Source: Topomyia yanbarensis
Lineage: Eukaryota > Arthropoda > Insecta > Diptera > Culicidae
DNA: 64,000 nucleotides
NCBI RefSeq assembly: GCF_030247195.1
Contig: NC_080671.1
Location: 300,215,934-300,279,933, forward strand
Direction: 5' to 3'
The notes below the pieces were generated by a model. The model saw nothing but the letters and a program-made list of their open reading frames with translations. It was not told where the DNA came from and ran no database searches. Shown here piece by piece: positions 32,576 to 42,591 of this stretch (positions are counted from its first letter, which is position 1; each line of letters opens with the position of its first letter). The translations under genes were made by a program, and so were the position numbers.

Positions 32576-33030
32576 TCAAATTATTCTTTTCATATAAGAT
32601 CTTTTAAATAACCCCAATACTGATTTTTTTTAATTGTATTCTCTTAAATTTGAGTAAAAACACGACATTTTCAAACAGCTGTAAAAAACCGAATGGGATT
32701 AATTGGGAATGTTTTCTTTGTGGAACAGTGAGAGGACACTCCAAATAATCTTCTCTTTTAACAGATTTACTCGACATTGCCGACAAGGCACTTTTTTTAC
32801 TAACGAATATGTGGAAAATTGATAAAAGTGAGCAGTTTAATAAAACCTACCCTAAAATGACGAAGAAAAGCTAAAATTGACCCCAATTGATTGTAGTTGC
32901 TGGAGTTTGCTATGAAAAGCACGATTTTAATTTATTTATTGGCATTGGGTAGTTAGTTTTTGAGCAATCTGAAAAATTTAGGGATGGCTTTCAAGCTAAT
33001 AAAATGTGCAAAAAATCACTTATTTCTAAT
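32576..33030. other. AT-rich spacer
   Basis: Nothing recognisable in this stretch between the SINE and the following MITE. Confidence 0.45.
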
Positions 33031-33034
33031 AATT

Positions 33035-33289
33035 CTCGAGTACTTTTTCAAATGGACGTAAGTAACAATGAGAGATTCTCTTTGAGGTCTTTCTCTTCGG
33101 TTCATTACTCGGCCATTTAAACATTTACTACTCTACTCTTTGCATAATATTGTAGTAAAAACCGTCGGCTTTCGATATGTACTGGAAAATTAGTACAAAG
33201 TGTTGTAATGACGTCGTAATAAACGAAAGAAAAAGTAAACAAAGGGAGGCTCTCAATGTTACTTACGTCCATTTGAAAAAGTACTCGAG
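33035..33289. mobile_element. 255-bp MITE with CTCGAGTACTTTTTCAAATG termini, copy 1
   Basis: The inverted ends are 40 bp with one mismatch. AATT is duplicated at 33031-33034 and 33290-33293. It is nearly identical to the copy at 47996-48248, which has a different flanking 4-mer (ATTT). Non-coding. Confidence 0.85.
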
Positions 33290-34487
33290 AATTGCAAAAA
33301 CTATCAAATGATAACGCTTTTCTTTTTAAGCAAAACGTTAGAGTATGTTTCGAAGATCAATTTAAGCTGAAAATATGGACAAATAAACGAAAACAATATT
33401 TTTTCTATTTTGGCCAGAATTTGAAGTTAGTTACGCCTCTGTGCGACGGAAGATTTTGAGTGTGAAAAGATCTGAGACACCACTAGTTAGCAGACATGCA
33501 TGGACCACTAAATGCATGAACCATAAAAAGTTAAGAAATGGTCAAAGTTAAGCATAAAAACCACCATTGTAACAACAAAACATCCGATTTTTAACAATAA
33601 GTGGATTAATTTTTTTATTTTTTATTTATTGATTTCGGTGGTTAAAGCAGTAGTGTATCGTAAACCGGGGTGACTTTGATCATCGGGTGACTTTGATCAC
33701 TCGAAACTTTTTTCGTAGATCGCTTATTAAACCAGAATAGTCGATCGAATAATTTTAATTTAGAATGATTTTTACTCTAAACATATAAAATACTGATTTG
33801 TTATACTTTTTGAGCATATTGTTCGGTATTGGGGTACAAAAACTTCAAAAAACCGAAATTTGACTTTACCTTATTTTTACGAAGCTTCGTAAAGTGTCTA
33901 TTTTTTATAAAACAAATAAATCTCAGATTTGAGCAAAAGTAATAAATTACAAGCGAGTTTTCATTTTCCTTTAGATTGGGATATGCCAAATTTAGTTTTA
34001 AGAGATTGTTTATTTTAAATACATTTTTTTGTAAAACTAGTTGGCAATTATTTTAAATTTTAATCTAAAATTCACAACATTTTTTTATTGTTCAATATTC
34101 CAACGTGTTAAAATAGATGAAACTTTTTGTACATAGATAAAGCACTGAAATAAAATGATTTTAGCAGTTTTAAAGGTTTTCAGAATCTTTTATTCTAGTT
34201 GGACACAAATTATACGAATTTTTGTTACTCGAATTTTAAGTACGTTGAAATACTTTGTATAATGCCAATTAACATCTATTTAACAATGAGTATCTTTCCA
34301 GAATTAGTTTAAGCAAACTGTTAAGGACAACACTGCAGGGCAATCCGAATTAAAGCCCTATGATGTAAGCTGCAACGTGCAAGGAGATGAGATGTCAGTT
34401 CGGTTGATAGATGACAGCAAACGTCTTGGAGAGTGAGGAGAAAAATTAGTGAAATCATTATATTGTCACGTTAGGAAGTCGAGGTGG

Positions 34488-34493
34488 TATAAA
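34488..34493 (+). promoter_or_regulatory. TATA-like box in the BEL LTR
   Basis: TATAAA at about LTR position 170, upstream of the AATAAA at 34892, is in a sensible order for U3-R. A transcription start some 25-30 bases downstream is inferred. Confidence 0.35.
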
Positions 34494-34891
34494 GCGAAAT
34501 TGTAAGTTTTAAGTTGTAGGTTTGGTAGCTGATTATCAATATCATTTATTACATTATGTTCTCTCTTTTCTTATACTAAACATGCTACTTAATCTACTTA
34601 AGCTAGCACACTAAATCTAATTAAACTAGGAAACTTAATCTACTTAAACTAAGGCAACGTAAGAGTTGAGGTTAAGGTGGTGATATTGAATTACATGTGG
34701 CACACGTTACGAGCAAGAAAAGTGAGTTCTAAGCTTAAATCTAATCTTTTGCAATTAATCCTAATGCACAATTAAAAACCAGGATACGAAGTCATTTGCG
34801 GAAAATTGGGATAAAGCTATCTAAAGGAGGAAAGCGAGAAGAAACTTATTGTAAGATACTCCCAATGAATTTATTGAACTAAATTAAAGAG

Positions 34892-34897
34892 AATAAA
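34892..34897 (+). terminator. Polyadenylation signal in the BEL LTR
   Basis: AATAAA near the LTR 3' end. The corresponding copy in the 3' LTR (about 42519-42524) would end the element's transcript. Confidence 0.4.
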
Positions 34898-34996
34898 ATC
34901 TTTCAGCTTTGATCCGACTGTAAAGGACGATTTCAAGGAAGTTTCTTTGTTAAAATTCCGAACAAAATCAAAGAATAACTTCGGAACTAACCTCAA

Positions 34997-35848
34997 ATGA
35001 TGGCGTCAAATTCTTCGAAGGAAGAGGCACCAGCGACATGTCTGGTTTGTAACGGTCCGGAAGAGGACGACTACCACATGGTCAGTTGCAATCAATGCAG
35101 ACTGTGGGCCCATTTCAAGTGCGCCGGAGTTACGGAGGATATAAAGGATGTGGACTGGCACTGTCAGAAGTGCAGCAAACCAGACGTCCAGCAGTTGCGC
35201 GTTCCGAGGCCACAGAAGAAAAGTTCGAAAAAGGCTGGTTCCAAAGCCGAATCAGAGTCTGTTAGAAGTACTGGTTCTATAGTAGATGCTGCCGGTCGAC
35301 AGCTAGAAGAAGAAGAGCGGGCGAAGGAACGGGCGTTGTGTGAGCAGATGGAAATCCACGCAAAGCGTCTCGAAATGACGAAAAGGTGGAACGCGAAGCA
35401 ACTACTGCTGGAAAGAGAAATGCGGGAAAGAGAACTTCTATTGGAGCGTGAAATGCAAGGTCTTCGACTGAAGCAGGAACAAGAGTTGCTAGATAAACAA
35501 TTGGCTGCCGAACGAGAATTCGTAAAAAGAAGGGATGTCATCCGTCAGAAAATTAGATCCAGTCAAAAGCAGATGGAACAGTTTCCGGAGGAAGTAACGC
35601 CAGTAGATCCTGCTGTAATCGAAAACGGTAAAGTACAGCTCTGGCTAGATGAACAAAAGTTGAACAATCATCTACTGGGAGATTTTCGAGGGGCCTATCC
35701 CAAGACTCAGACGTCTGGTAATAGGGTGACAAATGAGCAGTTCCCAGAGGTACCACCACAGGTAACGGAAGAGCGAGAAAGAGATTCTACTGACTCGGGA
35801 AGTGATGCTTACGAGCCGGAGGAACGTAGCAGTATCGCCCGGAATTAA
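34997..35848 (+). CDS. BEL ORF, N-terminal segment: PHD finger and coiled coil
   Basis: Starts 32 bases after the LTR (MMASNSSKEEA). Residues 14-59 form a PHD-type zinc finger: CLVC...C..CRLWAHFKCAG...WHCQKC. Such fingers occur at the N-terminus of many insect BEL polyproteins and, in chromatin proteins, read histone tails. Residues about 90-195 are highly charged, Glu/Lys/Arg-rich and leucine-spaced, a probable long coiled coil for assembly. The frame ends at TAA 35846-35848, and the same frame continues directly with the gag domain, so this is the start of an interrupted polyprotein rather than a separate gene. What the PHD finger binds here is unknown. Confidence 0.85.
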   Translation: MMASNSSKEEAPATCLVCNGPEEDDYHMVSCNQCRLWAHFKCAGVTEDIKDVDWHCQKCSKPDVQQLRVPRPQKKSSKKAGSKAESESVRSTGSIVDAAGRQLEEEERAKERALCEQMEIHAKRLEMTKRWNAKQLLLEREMRERELLLEREMQGLRLKQEQELLDKQLAAEREFVKRRDVIRQKIRSSQKQMEQFPEEVTPVDPAVIENGKVQLWLDEQKLNNHLLGDFRGAYPKTQTSGNRVTNEQFPEVPPQVTEERERDSTDSGSDAYEPEERSSIARN

Positions 35849-38800
35849 GTGCAGTACGGGCCGGGGTTACCGTTGGTAAAGGTTACCAAGCAACAAATGG
35901 CAGCTAGGCAAGCTATCTCTAAGCACCTTCCAACGTTTAGAGGTGAACCTGAAATATGGCCCTTATTCATCAGTAGCTTTGAATATACAACCAAAGCTTG
36001 TGGATTCACGAACATAGACAATCTGAAAAGGTTGCAAGATTGTTTGCAGGGAGACGCCCTTGAAGCTGTAAGAAGTAGACTGGTCCTACCGAATGCTGTT
36101 CCAGATGTAATTAGGGACCTACGTCATCTATTCGGTAAACCTGAGAAGTTGTTAAAAACCTTGCTGATGAAAGTACGGAATGCTCCAGCTCCAAGAGTCG
36201 ATCGTTTGCAATCCTTTATCCATTTCGGAATTACAGTGAAGCAATTATGTGACCATTTGGAGGCTGCCAAGCTCCAGGAACACCTAAGCAACCCAATGCT
36301 GGTACAGGAACTTGTGGAGAAGTTACCGCCCAGTTACAAATTGGAATGGGTTCGGTTCAAACGTGGCAAGCGCGGCACTCCATTGAGATTATTCACCGAT
36401 TATATAACGGAGATTGTATCTGACGTGTCGGAGGTTTCCGAATTTTCCGCTTCGTCTTCAAATGAGCCGGCAAACTTCGGTAAAGGGAAATTCAGAAATC
36501 GAGAATATCTACACATGCACGATTCTTCTCCCAAAGCTGTGAACGAGTCTTTAGGGAGGAACTTTAATAATCCTTGCTGGTTTTGCAACGGAATGGATGA
36601 TAAGCTCAGGTCTTGCAACGAATTTAGGAAAATGCATGTTCGAGAGAGGTTGAAGGTTGTAGAAAAATTGAAACTTTGTGGTCTTTGTCTTAATAGTCAT
36701 GGACACGCGCGCTGCAACTTTAAGCTACGTTGCACGGTTCGAAACTGCGGGGGGAATCACCACACCCTACTGCACAGAAAGGAGGAATCAGTTCAATTGA
36801 TGGAGGTAGCTTGCAACGCACACAAGAACTTATATCGTTCCGTAATTTTTCGTATGGTTCCAGTCACATTATCTATTGGTGATTTGGTTATTGACACATT
36901 AGCATTTTTGGACGAAGGGTCTTCTACAACGTTGGTGGAGGAAACGATTGCCAAGAAATTGAGAGCGAAGGGGGAAGCAGAACCATTGATTGTCTCATGG
37001 ACCGGAGACATCAGACGTCATGAGAACGAATCACGCAAAATAAAATTAATGCTTTCGGCAAAGGGTTCTAAACAGCAGTTTCCTTTGGAGAATGTTCGTA
37101 CAGTAGCAGAGCTGGTGCTACCAAAGCAGTGTGTAAAATTTGCGGACGTTTCCAAGCGATATCCCCATCTAGCTGGCTTACCAATCACTGATCATATGTC
37201 GGAACCGCCAACAATATTACTTGGTTTGGACAATCTGCACCTTTTTGCGCCGCTAGAATCCCGAGTTGGCCAAGCTGGTGAACCAATTGCCGTGCGTTCT
37301 TTGTTAGGCTGGACTATATACGGACCGGAAAAGCTTAAGAAGACCGCTGAAACCTTCCTGAATTTACATTTAATCGAACAAGCAACAAACCAAGAATTAC
37401 ACGACATGCTGCGTGCCCAGTATATTTTGGAAGAGGCTGGTGGTTCATCATTTGTTGTACCGATGTCAGCAGAAGATCAACGAGCCCAACAAATCTTGGA
37501 GAAGACAACGATTCGGATTGGAGATCGTTTTCAAACAGGCCTTCTATGGCGAACAGATATTCGCTGTTTCCCTGACAGCTACCCGATGGCTGTGCGACGA
37601 ATGACGGCACTCGAGCGTAGGCTGGAGAAAGATCCAGCATTGAAAGATAATGTGTGTAAGCAAATAGAGAATTATCAGCTCAAAGGCTACGCACATAAGG
37701 CTACGGCGGAAGAGCTATCCGAGACTCCGAAATCTGCTATTTGGTATCTACCACTAAATGTAGTGTTAAACCATCGGAAGCCTGGAAAAGTGCGCCTTGT
37801 TTGGGACGCTGCAGCATCTGTCAATGGTATTTCCCTCAATTCAGAACTGATCAAAGGGCCAGATATGCTGGTTGCACTTCCTGGAGTAATATGCCACTTC
37901 CGCCAAAAAGCGATTGCATTCGGCGGGGACATAGAAGAAATGTACCATCAAGTTCGCATCCAAGCCGAAGATAAGCAAGCTCAACGTTTTCTTTTTCGGA
38001 CGAAATCCGATGAACCTCCACAAAAATATGTGATGGACGTTATGACTTTCGGGTCAACTTGTTCACCCTGTTCAGCGCAATTTATAAAAAATACGAATGC
38101 GGGTGAGTTTGCTGAACAATACCCGGAAGCAGCGGCAGCAATTGTAGACCGGCATTATGTTGATGATTACTATGATAGCGTGGACACAGTTCAGGAGGCT
38201 GTTGAGCGGGCCAAGGCAGTCAGGCATATTCATTCGCAAGGAGGCTTTCGAATTCGAAATTGGATATCGAATTCAAAAATGTTTTTAGAAGAACTTGGCG
38301 AGAGGCATGAACCTTCTGCTATATATTTCGCCAGAGACAAGAACATTCAACATGAGCGTGTTCTGGGTATAGTGTGGGAGTCTAACTCGGACATTTTTTC
38401 GTTTGCTACCTCGTCGAATGTTGGATTCTACGAACTTCTCGAGAGTGGGGAACGTCCTACAAAAAGGAAAGTACTTAGCTGTGTTATGGCCTTTTTTGAT
38501 CCATTGGGATTGCTTTCACCGTTTACCGTGCTTGGTAAAATGCTGGTACAAGACCTGTGGAGGACCGGATGTAAATGGGACGACCAAATCGATGATGTTT
38601 CGTTCGAAAAGTGGATGCGTTGGTCGAAATATTTATCGAGCATAGAAACATTCAAAGTCCCGCGAAGTTACTTCGGGGATGCGAGAGCAGACGAAGTAGA
38701 AGATCTGCAGTTGCACATCTTCACGGATGCTAGTGAGGTAGCTTACGGATGCGTGGCGTATTTCCGAGCAATAGTAAAAGGAAAAATCATGAGTGCTCTG

Positions 38801-39349
38801 GTTATGAGTCGTTGTAAGGTGGCCCCATTGAAACAGCTTTCAATTCCACGTTTAGAATTGCAAGGAGCAGTTCTAGGCGCTCGTTTAGCGCAGACTGTAC
38901 GAGAGAATCACGGAATTCACATAGGAAAACAGTTCATTTGGACCGATTCACAGACCGTGCTCTCGTGGATTCGATCTGACCAGCGCAGATATAAACAATT
39001 TGTTGGTTTCCGAATAGGGGAAATATTAAGCTTGTCAAAGCTAACGGATTGGCGTTGGATCTCAACAAAACTAAATGTTGCAGATCAATTAACTAAATGG
39101 GGTAAATATCCTGAACTATACACTAATAGTCCTTGGGTCCAAGGGCCTTCGGTGATCCATGAGAGAGTTGAAGAGTGGCCGAGAGAGAGCATGCCACCGG
39201 CCAATACGACGGAGGAATTGCGCATACATCTTCTTTTACATGACATAGCTGTGCCGGAAGTAGTCATTGATGCTCGACGTTTTTCGAAGTGGACAGTTCT
39301 AGTCCGCACCGTAGCCTTAATATATAGGTTCGCATCTAACTGCAGGTAG
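35849..39349 (+). CDS. BEL polyprotein, middle: gag, protease, RT, RNase H
   Basis: In frame with the preceding segment but with no ATG at the start, so expression needs readthrough of the TAA or internal initiation. Order: gag domain (HLPTFRGEPEIWPLFISSFE; DALEAVRSRL), zinc-binding region (CWFCNG...CGLCLNSHGHARC...HHTLLH), aspartic protease with FLDEGSSTTLVEE, RT with VRLVWDAAA, GGDIEEMYHQV and catalytic YVDD (about 38158), the A17-type linker, and RNase H with HIFTDASEVAYG, IPRLELQGAVLGAR and WTDSQTVLSW. The 1166 codons are unbroken and the active-site residues are present. It ends at TAG 39347-39349, beyond which the same frame gives the integrase. Confidence 0.92.
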   Translation: MQYGPGLPLVKVTKQQMAARQAISKHLPTFRGEPEIWPLFISSFEYTTKACGFTNIDNLKRLQDCLQGDALEAVRSRLVLPNAVPDVIRDLRHLFGKPEKLLKTLLMKVRNAPAPRVDRLQSFIHFGITVKQLCDHLEAAKLQEHLSNPMLVQELVEKLPPSYKLEWVRFKRGKRGTPLRLFTDYITEIVSDVSEVSEFSASSSNEPANFGKGKFRNREYLHMHDSSPKAVNESLGRNFNNPCWFCNGMDDKLRSCNEFRKMHVRERLKVVEKLKLCGLCLNSHGHARCNFKLRCTVRNCGGNHHTLLHRKEESVQLMEVACNAHKNLYRSVIFRMVPVTLSIGDLVIDTLAFLDEGSSTTLVEETIAKKLRAKGEAEPLIVSWTGDIRRHENESRKIKLMLSAKGSKQQFPLENVRTVAELVLPKQCVKFADVSKRYPHLAGLPITDHMSEPPTILLGLDNLHLFAPLESRVGQAGEPIAVRSLLGWTIYGPEKLKKTAETFLNLHLIEQATNQELHDMLRAQYILEEAGGSSFVVPMSAEDQRAQQILEKTTIRIGDRFQTGLLWRTDIRCFPDSYPMAVRRMTALERRLEKDPALKDNVCKQIENYQLKGYAHKATAEELSETPKSAIWYLPLNVVLNHRKPGKVRLVWDAAASVNGISLNSELIKGPDMLVALPGVICHFRQKAIAFGGDIEEMYHQVRIQAEDKQAQRFLFRTKSDEPPQKYVMDVMTFGSTCSPCSAQFIKNTNAGEFAEQYPEAAAAIVDRHYVDDYYDSVDTVQEAVERAKAVRHIHSQGGFRIRNWISNSKMFLEELGERHEPSAIYFARDKNIQHERVLGIVWESNSDIFSFATSSNVGFYELLESGERPTKRKVLSCVMAFFDPLGLLSPFTVLGKMLVQDLWRTGCKWDDQIDDVSFEKWMRWSKYLSSIETFKVPRSYFGDARADEVEDLQLHIFTDASEVAYGCVAYFRAIVKGKIMSALVMSRCKVAPLKQLSIPRLELQGAVLGARLAQTVRENHGIHIGKQFIWTDSQTVLSWIRSDQRRYKQFVGFRIGEILSLSKLTDWRWISTKLNVADQLTKWGKYPELYTNSPWVQGPSVIHERVEEWPRESMPPANTTEELRIHLLLHDIAVPEVVIDARRFSKWTVLVRTVALIYRFASNCR

Positions 39350-40906
39350 AAAATGGACGGTTTGCCGATTGAAACAATTAAGGCCACGAAATCCCAAATC
39401 AAGATCCGGATGAAATGCAACGTTTGGTTTGTCCACCTACCGCTACAGCAGGAAGAGTACCAGAGAGCGGAACGTTGTCTGTTCAGAATGGCGCAGAAGG
39501 ACGCTTATATAGACGAGCTCAAGACATTGTTAAAAAATAGGAACCGTCCAGTCTGCCAGTGGCTTACTATCGAAAAATCCAGACCATTATATAAATCAAC
39601 TCCGCTTCTCGACGATGACGATGTAATACGATTGGAAGGAAGAACCGAGCGTGCAGAATTTCTTCCATTTGATTTGAGATTCCCAATAATCTTACCTGAC
39701 GACCATGCAATCACGAGACTAATTGTACAAAGTTACCATGAAAAATTTGGTCACGGTTACCGCGAAACTGTGAAAAACGAGTTAAAGCAACGTTTCCATG
39801 TACCAAAAATTAATGCTGTGATCCGGAAAATATCTAAATCGTGCGTATGGTGTAAAGTACATCGAAATCGACCACGAATTCCTCGGATGGCTCCGCTACC
39901 TGTGCAGCGTCTTATTCCGAATCTTCGCCCTTTTAGTTACGTTGGAGTCGATTATATAGGACCGTTTGAAGTGACAGTTGGACGCCGGTGTGAAAAACGA
40001 TGGATTGTATTATTTACTTGCTTAGTTATCAGAGCAGTACACTTGGAAGTGGCACACGGGCTTACAACACAAGCTTGTTTAATGGCAATACGTCGGTTCA
40101 TCTGCCGCCGAGGGCCTCCGTTCGAATTCTTTTCTGACAACGGCACGAATCTGCGTGGAGCTAGTAAGGTGATAACTGAAGCTACCAGTGGTATTGGTTT
40201 CGATTGTGCCGAGGAATTTACAAACTCAAGAACTAAGTGGTCGTTTAATCCTCCGGGCGCTCCCCACATGGGGGGTGTGTGGGAGCGTTTAGTTCGATCG
40301 GTGAAGGGCGCTCTTGAAGCTCTAGACGATGGAAGACGGTTAACAGATGAAATTTTATGCACATCAATTGTCGAAGCAGAAGACATGGTAAATTCACGTC
40401 CTCTAACTTACGTGTCTGAGCAAACAGCAGAGGTAGAAGCACTTACTCCCAACCATTTTTTACGTGGGGTTTCTCCAAACGAACCACTTTCGACACCACC
40501 TCCTCCAAACTCGGCGGAAGCTCTTCGGGACGCCTATAAGCGGTCTCAGTTGATAGCGGAGGAAATGTGGAAACGATGGATTAGGGAATACATTCCGTCT
40601 GTGAACCAACGACCTAAGTGGTTCGGTGAAACAACTCCCTTGAAAATTGGAGACCTCGTTTACGTGGTTGAAGGCAGCAATAGAAAAGCCTGGTTCCGCG
40701 GAATTGTGGAGAAGCCTATAATTTCCGCTGATGGGAGGATTCGTCAGGCATGGGTTCGCACCAAAAGTGGTGTATTCAAGCGGGCTACAGTAAGGCTGGC
40801 AGTGTTGGAGGTGAGCAGTGGTAACACTGGATCTGATATAGCATCCGGACCAGAATTACGGGCCGGGGAAATGTTAAGGACAACACTGCAGGGCAATCCG
40901 AATTAA
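39350..40906 (+). CDS. BEL polyprotein, C-terminal: integrase
   Basis: The third segment of the same frame; the first Met is at 39353. HHCC domain: SYHEKFGHGY...CVWCKVHRNRP. Catalytic core with the DDE residues in VGVDYIGPF, FFSDNGTNLRG and GGVWERLVRSVKGAL. C-terminal domain typical of BEL integrases: LKIGDLVYVVEG, KAWFRGIVEK and VFKRATVRLAVLEV. The last codons and stop (TAA 40904-40906) lie inside the LTR that starts at 40872, so the polyprotein overlaps the LTR by 35 bp. All catalytic residues look intact; only the upstream TAG separates it from RT/RNase H. Confidence 0.9.
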   Translation, partial: KMDGLPIETIKATKSQIKIRMKCNVWFVHLPLQQEEYQRAERCLFRMAQKDAYIDELKTLLKNRNRPVCQWLTIEKSRPLYKSTPLLDDDDVIRLEGRTERAEFLPFDLRFPIILPDDHAITRLIVQSYHEKFGHGYRETVKNELKQRFHVPKINAVIRKISKSCVWCKVHRNRPRIPRMAPLPVQRLIPNLRPFSYVGVDYIGPFEVTVGRRCEKRWIVLFTCLVIRAVHLEVAHGLTTQACLMAIRRFICRRGPPFEFFSDNGTNLRGASKVITEATSGIGFDCAEEFTNSRTKWSFNPPGAPHMGGVWERLVRSVKGALEALDDGRRLTDEILCTSIVEAEDMVNSRPLTYVSEQTAEVEALTPNHFLRGVSPNEPLSTPPPPNSAEALRDAYKRSQLIAEEMWKRWIREYIPSVNQRPKWFGETTPLKIGDLVYVVEGSNRKAWFRGIVEKPIISADGRIRQAWVRTKSGVFKRATVRLAVLEVSSGNTGSDIASGPELRAGEMLRTTLQGNPN

Positions 40907-41501
40907 AGCCCTATGATGTAAGCTGCAACGTGCAAGGAGATGAGATGTCAGTTCGGTTGATAGATGACAGCAAACGTCTTGGAGAGTGAGGAGAAAAATT
41001 AGTGAAATCATTATATTGTCACGTTAGGAAGTCGAGGTGGTATAAAGCGAAATTGTAAGTTTTAAGTTGTAGGTTTGGTAGCTGATTATCAATATCATTT
41101 ATTACATTATGTTCTCTCTTTTCTTATACTAAACATGCTACTTAATCTACTTAAGCTAGCACACTAAATCTAATTAAACTAGGAAACTTAATCTACTTAA
41201 ACTAAGGCAACGTAAGAGTTGAGGTTAAGGTGGTGATATTGAATTACATGTGGCACACGTTACGAGCAAGAAAAGTGAGTTCTAAGCTTAAATCTAATCT
41301 TTTGCAATTAATCCTAATGCACAATTAAAAACCAGGATACGAAGTCATTTGCGGAAAATTGGGATAAAGCTATCTAAAGGAGGAAAGCGAGAAGAAACTT
41401 ATTGTAAGATACTCCCAATGAATTTATTGAACTAAATTAAAGAGAATAAAATCTTTCAGCTTTGATCCGACTGTAAAGGACGATTTCAAGGAAGTTTCTT
41501 T
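40872..41501 (+). repeat. Truncated second LTR of the BEL element
   Basis: Matches the first 630 of 646 LTR bases and stops at GTTTCTTT. The last 16 bases are replaced by the 389-bp segment. Confidence 0.9.
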
Positions 41502-41890
41502 ATGTTGTTTCACAGCACCAGATAATGACTAGAGCTAACGTTCGGTCCTACGAAGCTCCTGACATCAATGCCATCGGAGAAATGTCGATCGTCTATCAAA
41601 ACTCCAGACGTGCTTCTGAATAGGATAATATCGGGTGAGATACCGTACTTTGTATATCTCGTATATAGGGTAACTTTTATACGGTAATATGATATTGTGA
41701 GTTTGTCTTTCGAAGAATTACAACACTGGAGATGTAAAATAATACTTATTATTAACTCTCGAAAATTTTATTAATGATTATGTGCGTGCAGTTTCATCAC
41801 GGAATGCCGAAAATTTTTCAGTGCCGCATTAAAATTTCGTTTTTTTAAATTGTTCGATTTTTTGGATAAATCTTGTATCGGTTGAATAGC
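41502..41890 (+). repeat. 389-bp duplicated segment, copy 1 (inside the BEL 3' end)
   Basis: Same length as 46187-46575 and identical by eye (ATGTTGTTTCACAGCACCAG ... CGGTTGAATAGC). It has no inverted ends, no LTR-type TG..CA ends and no target duplication. Confidence 0.88.
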
Positions 41891-41945
41891 AGTGGTAACA
41901 CTGGATCTGATATAGCATCCGGACCAGAATTACGGGCCGGGGAAA
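41891..41945 (+). repeat. Duplicated pol tail before the third LTR
   Basis: Repeats 40817-40871 exactly (AGTGGTAACACTGGATCTGA ...). With the LTR it shows that 685 bp (40817-41501) was duplicated. Confidence 0.88.
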
Positions 41946-42591
41946 TGTTAAGGACAACACTGCAGGGCAATCCGAATTAAAGCCCTATGATGTAAGCTGC
42001 AACGTGCAAGGAGATGAGATGTCAGTTCGGTTGATAGATGACAGCAAACGTCTTGGAGAGTGAGGAGAAAAATTAGTGAAATCATTATATTGTCACGTTA
42101 GGAAGTCGAGGTGGTATAAAGCGAAATTGTAAGTTTTAAGTTGTAGGTTTGGTAGCTGATTATCAATATCATTTATTACATTATGTTCTCTCTTTTCTTA
42201 TACTAAACATGCTACTTAATCTACTTAAGCTAGCACACTAAATCTAATTAAACTAGGAAACTTAATCTACTTAAACTAAGGCAACGTAAGAGTTGAGGTT
42301 AAGGTGGTGATATTGAATTACATGTGGCACACGTTACGAGCAAGAAAAGTGAGTTCTAAGCTTAAATCTAATCTTTTGCAATTAATCCTAATGCACAATT
42401 AAAAACCAGGATACGAAGTCATTTGCGGAAAATTGGGATAAAGCTATCTAAAGGAGGAAAGCGAGAAGAAACTTATTGTAAGATACTCCCAATGAATTTA
42501 TTGAACTAAATTAAAGAGAATAAAATCTTTCAGCTTTGATCCGACTGTAAAGGACGATTTCAAGGAAGTTTCTTTGTTAAAATTCCGAACA
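41946..42591 (+). repeat. 3' LTR of the BEL element (complete)
   Basis: 646 bp, ending TTCCGAACA before the CAAAC duplication. Identical by eye to the 5' LTR. Confidence 0.92.

Larger units (their letters stand above)
34319..34964 (+). repeat. 5' LTR of the BEL element
   Basis: 646 bp, TGTTAAGG...TTCCGAACA, identical by eye to 41946-42591. It contains a TATA-like box and an AATAAA. No standard TGG-type primer site follows it (AAATCAAAGAATAAC), so the priming tRNA is not assigned. Confidence 0.92.
34319..42591 (+). mobile_element. BEL/Pao LTR retrotransposon, recent insertion with rearranged 3' end
   Basis: Flanked by the 5-bp duplication CAAAC (34314-34318, 42592-42596). The 5' LTR is 34319-34964. 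Coding sequence runs in one frame from 34997 to 40906. The 3' side has a truncated LTR (40872-41501), a 389-bp foreign segment (41502-41890), a repeated 55-bp pol tail (41891-41945) and a complete LTR (41946-42591). The two complete LTRs appear identical over 646 bp, so the insertion is young. Domain order (gag, protease, RT, RNase H, integrase) and YVDD place it in BEL/Pao. Confidence 0.93.

Noticed and set aside
41502..41890. Reading the 389-bp segment as a solo LTR or MITE
   Set aside because: It has no TG..CA ends, no inverted ends and no target duplication at either location; copying by template switch explains the junctions better.
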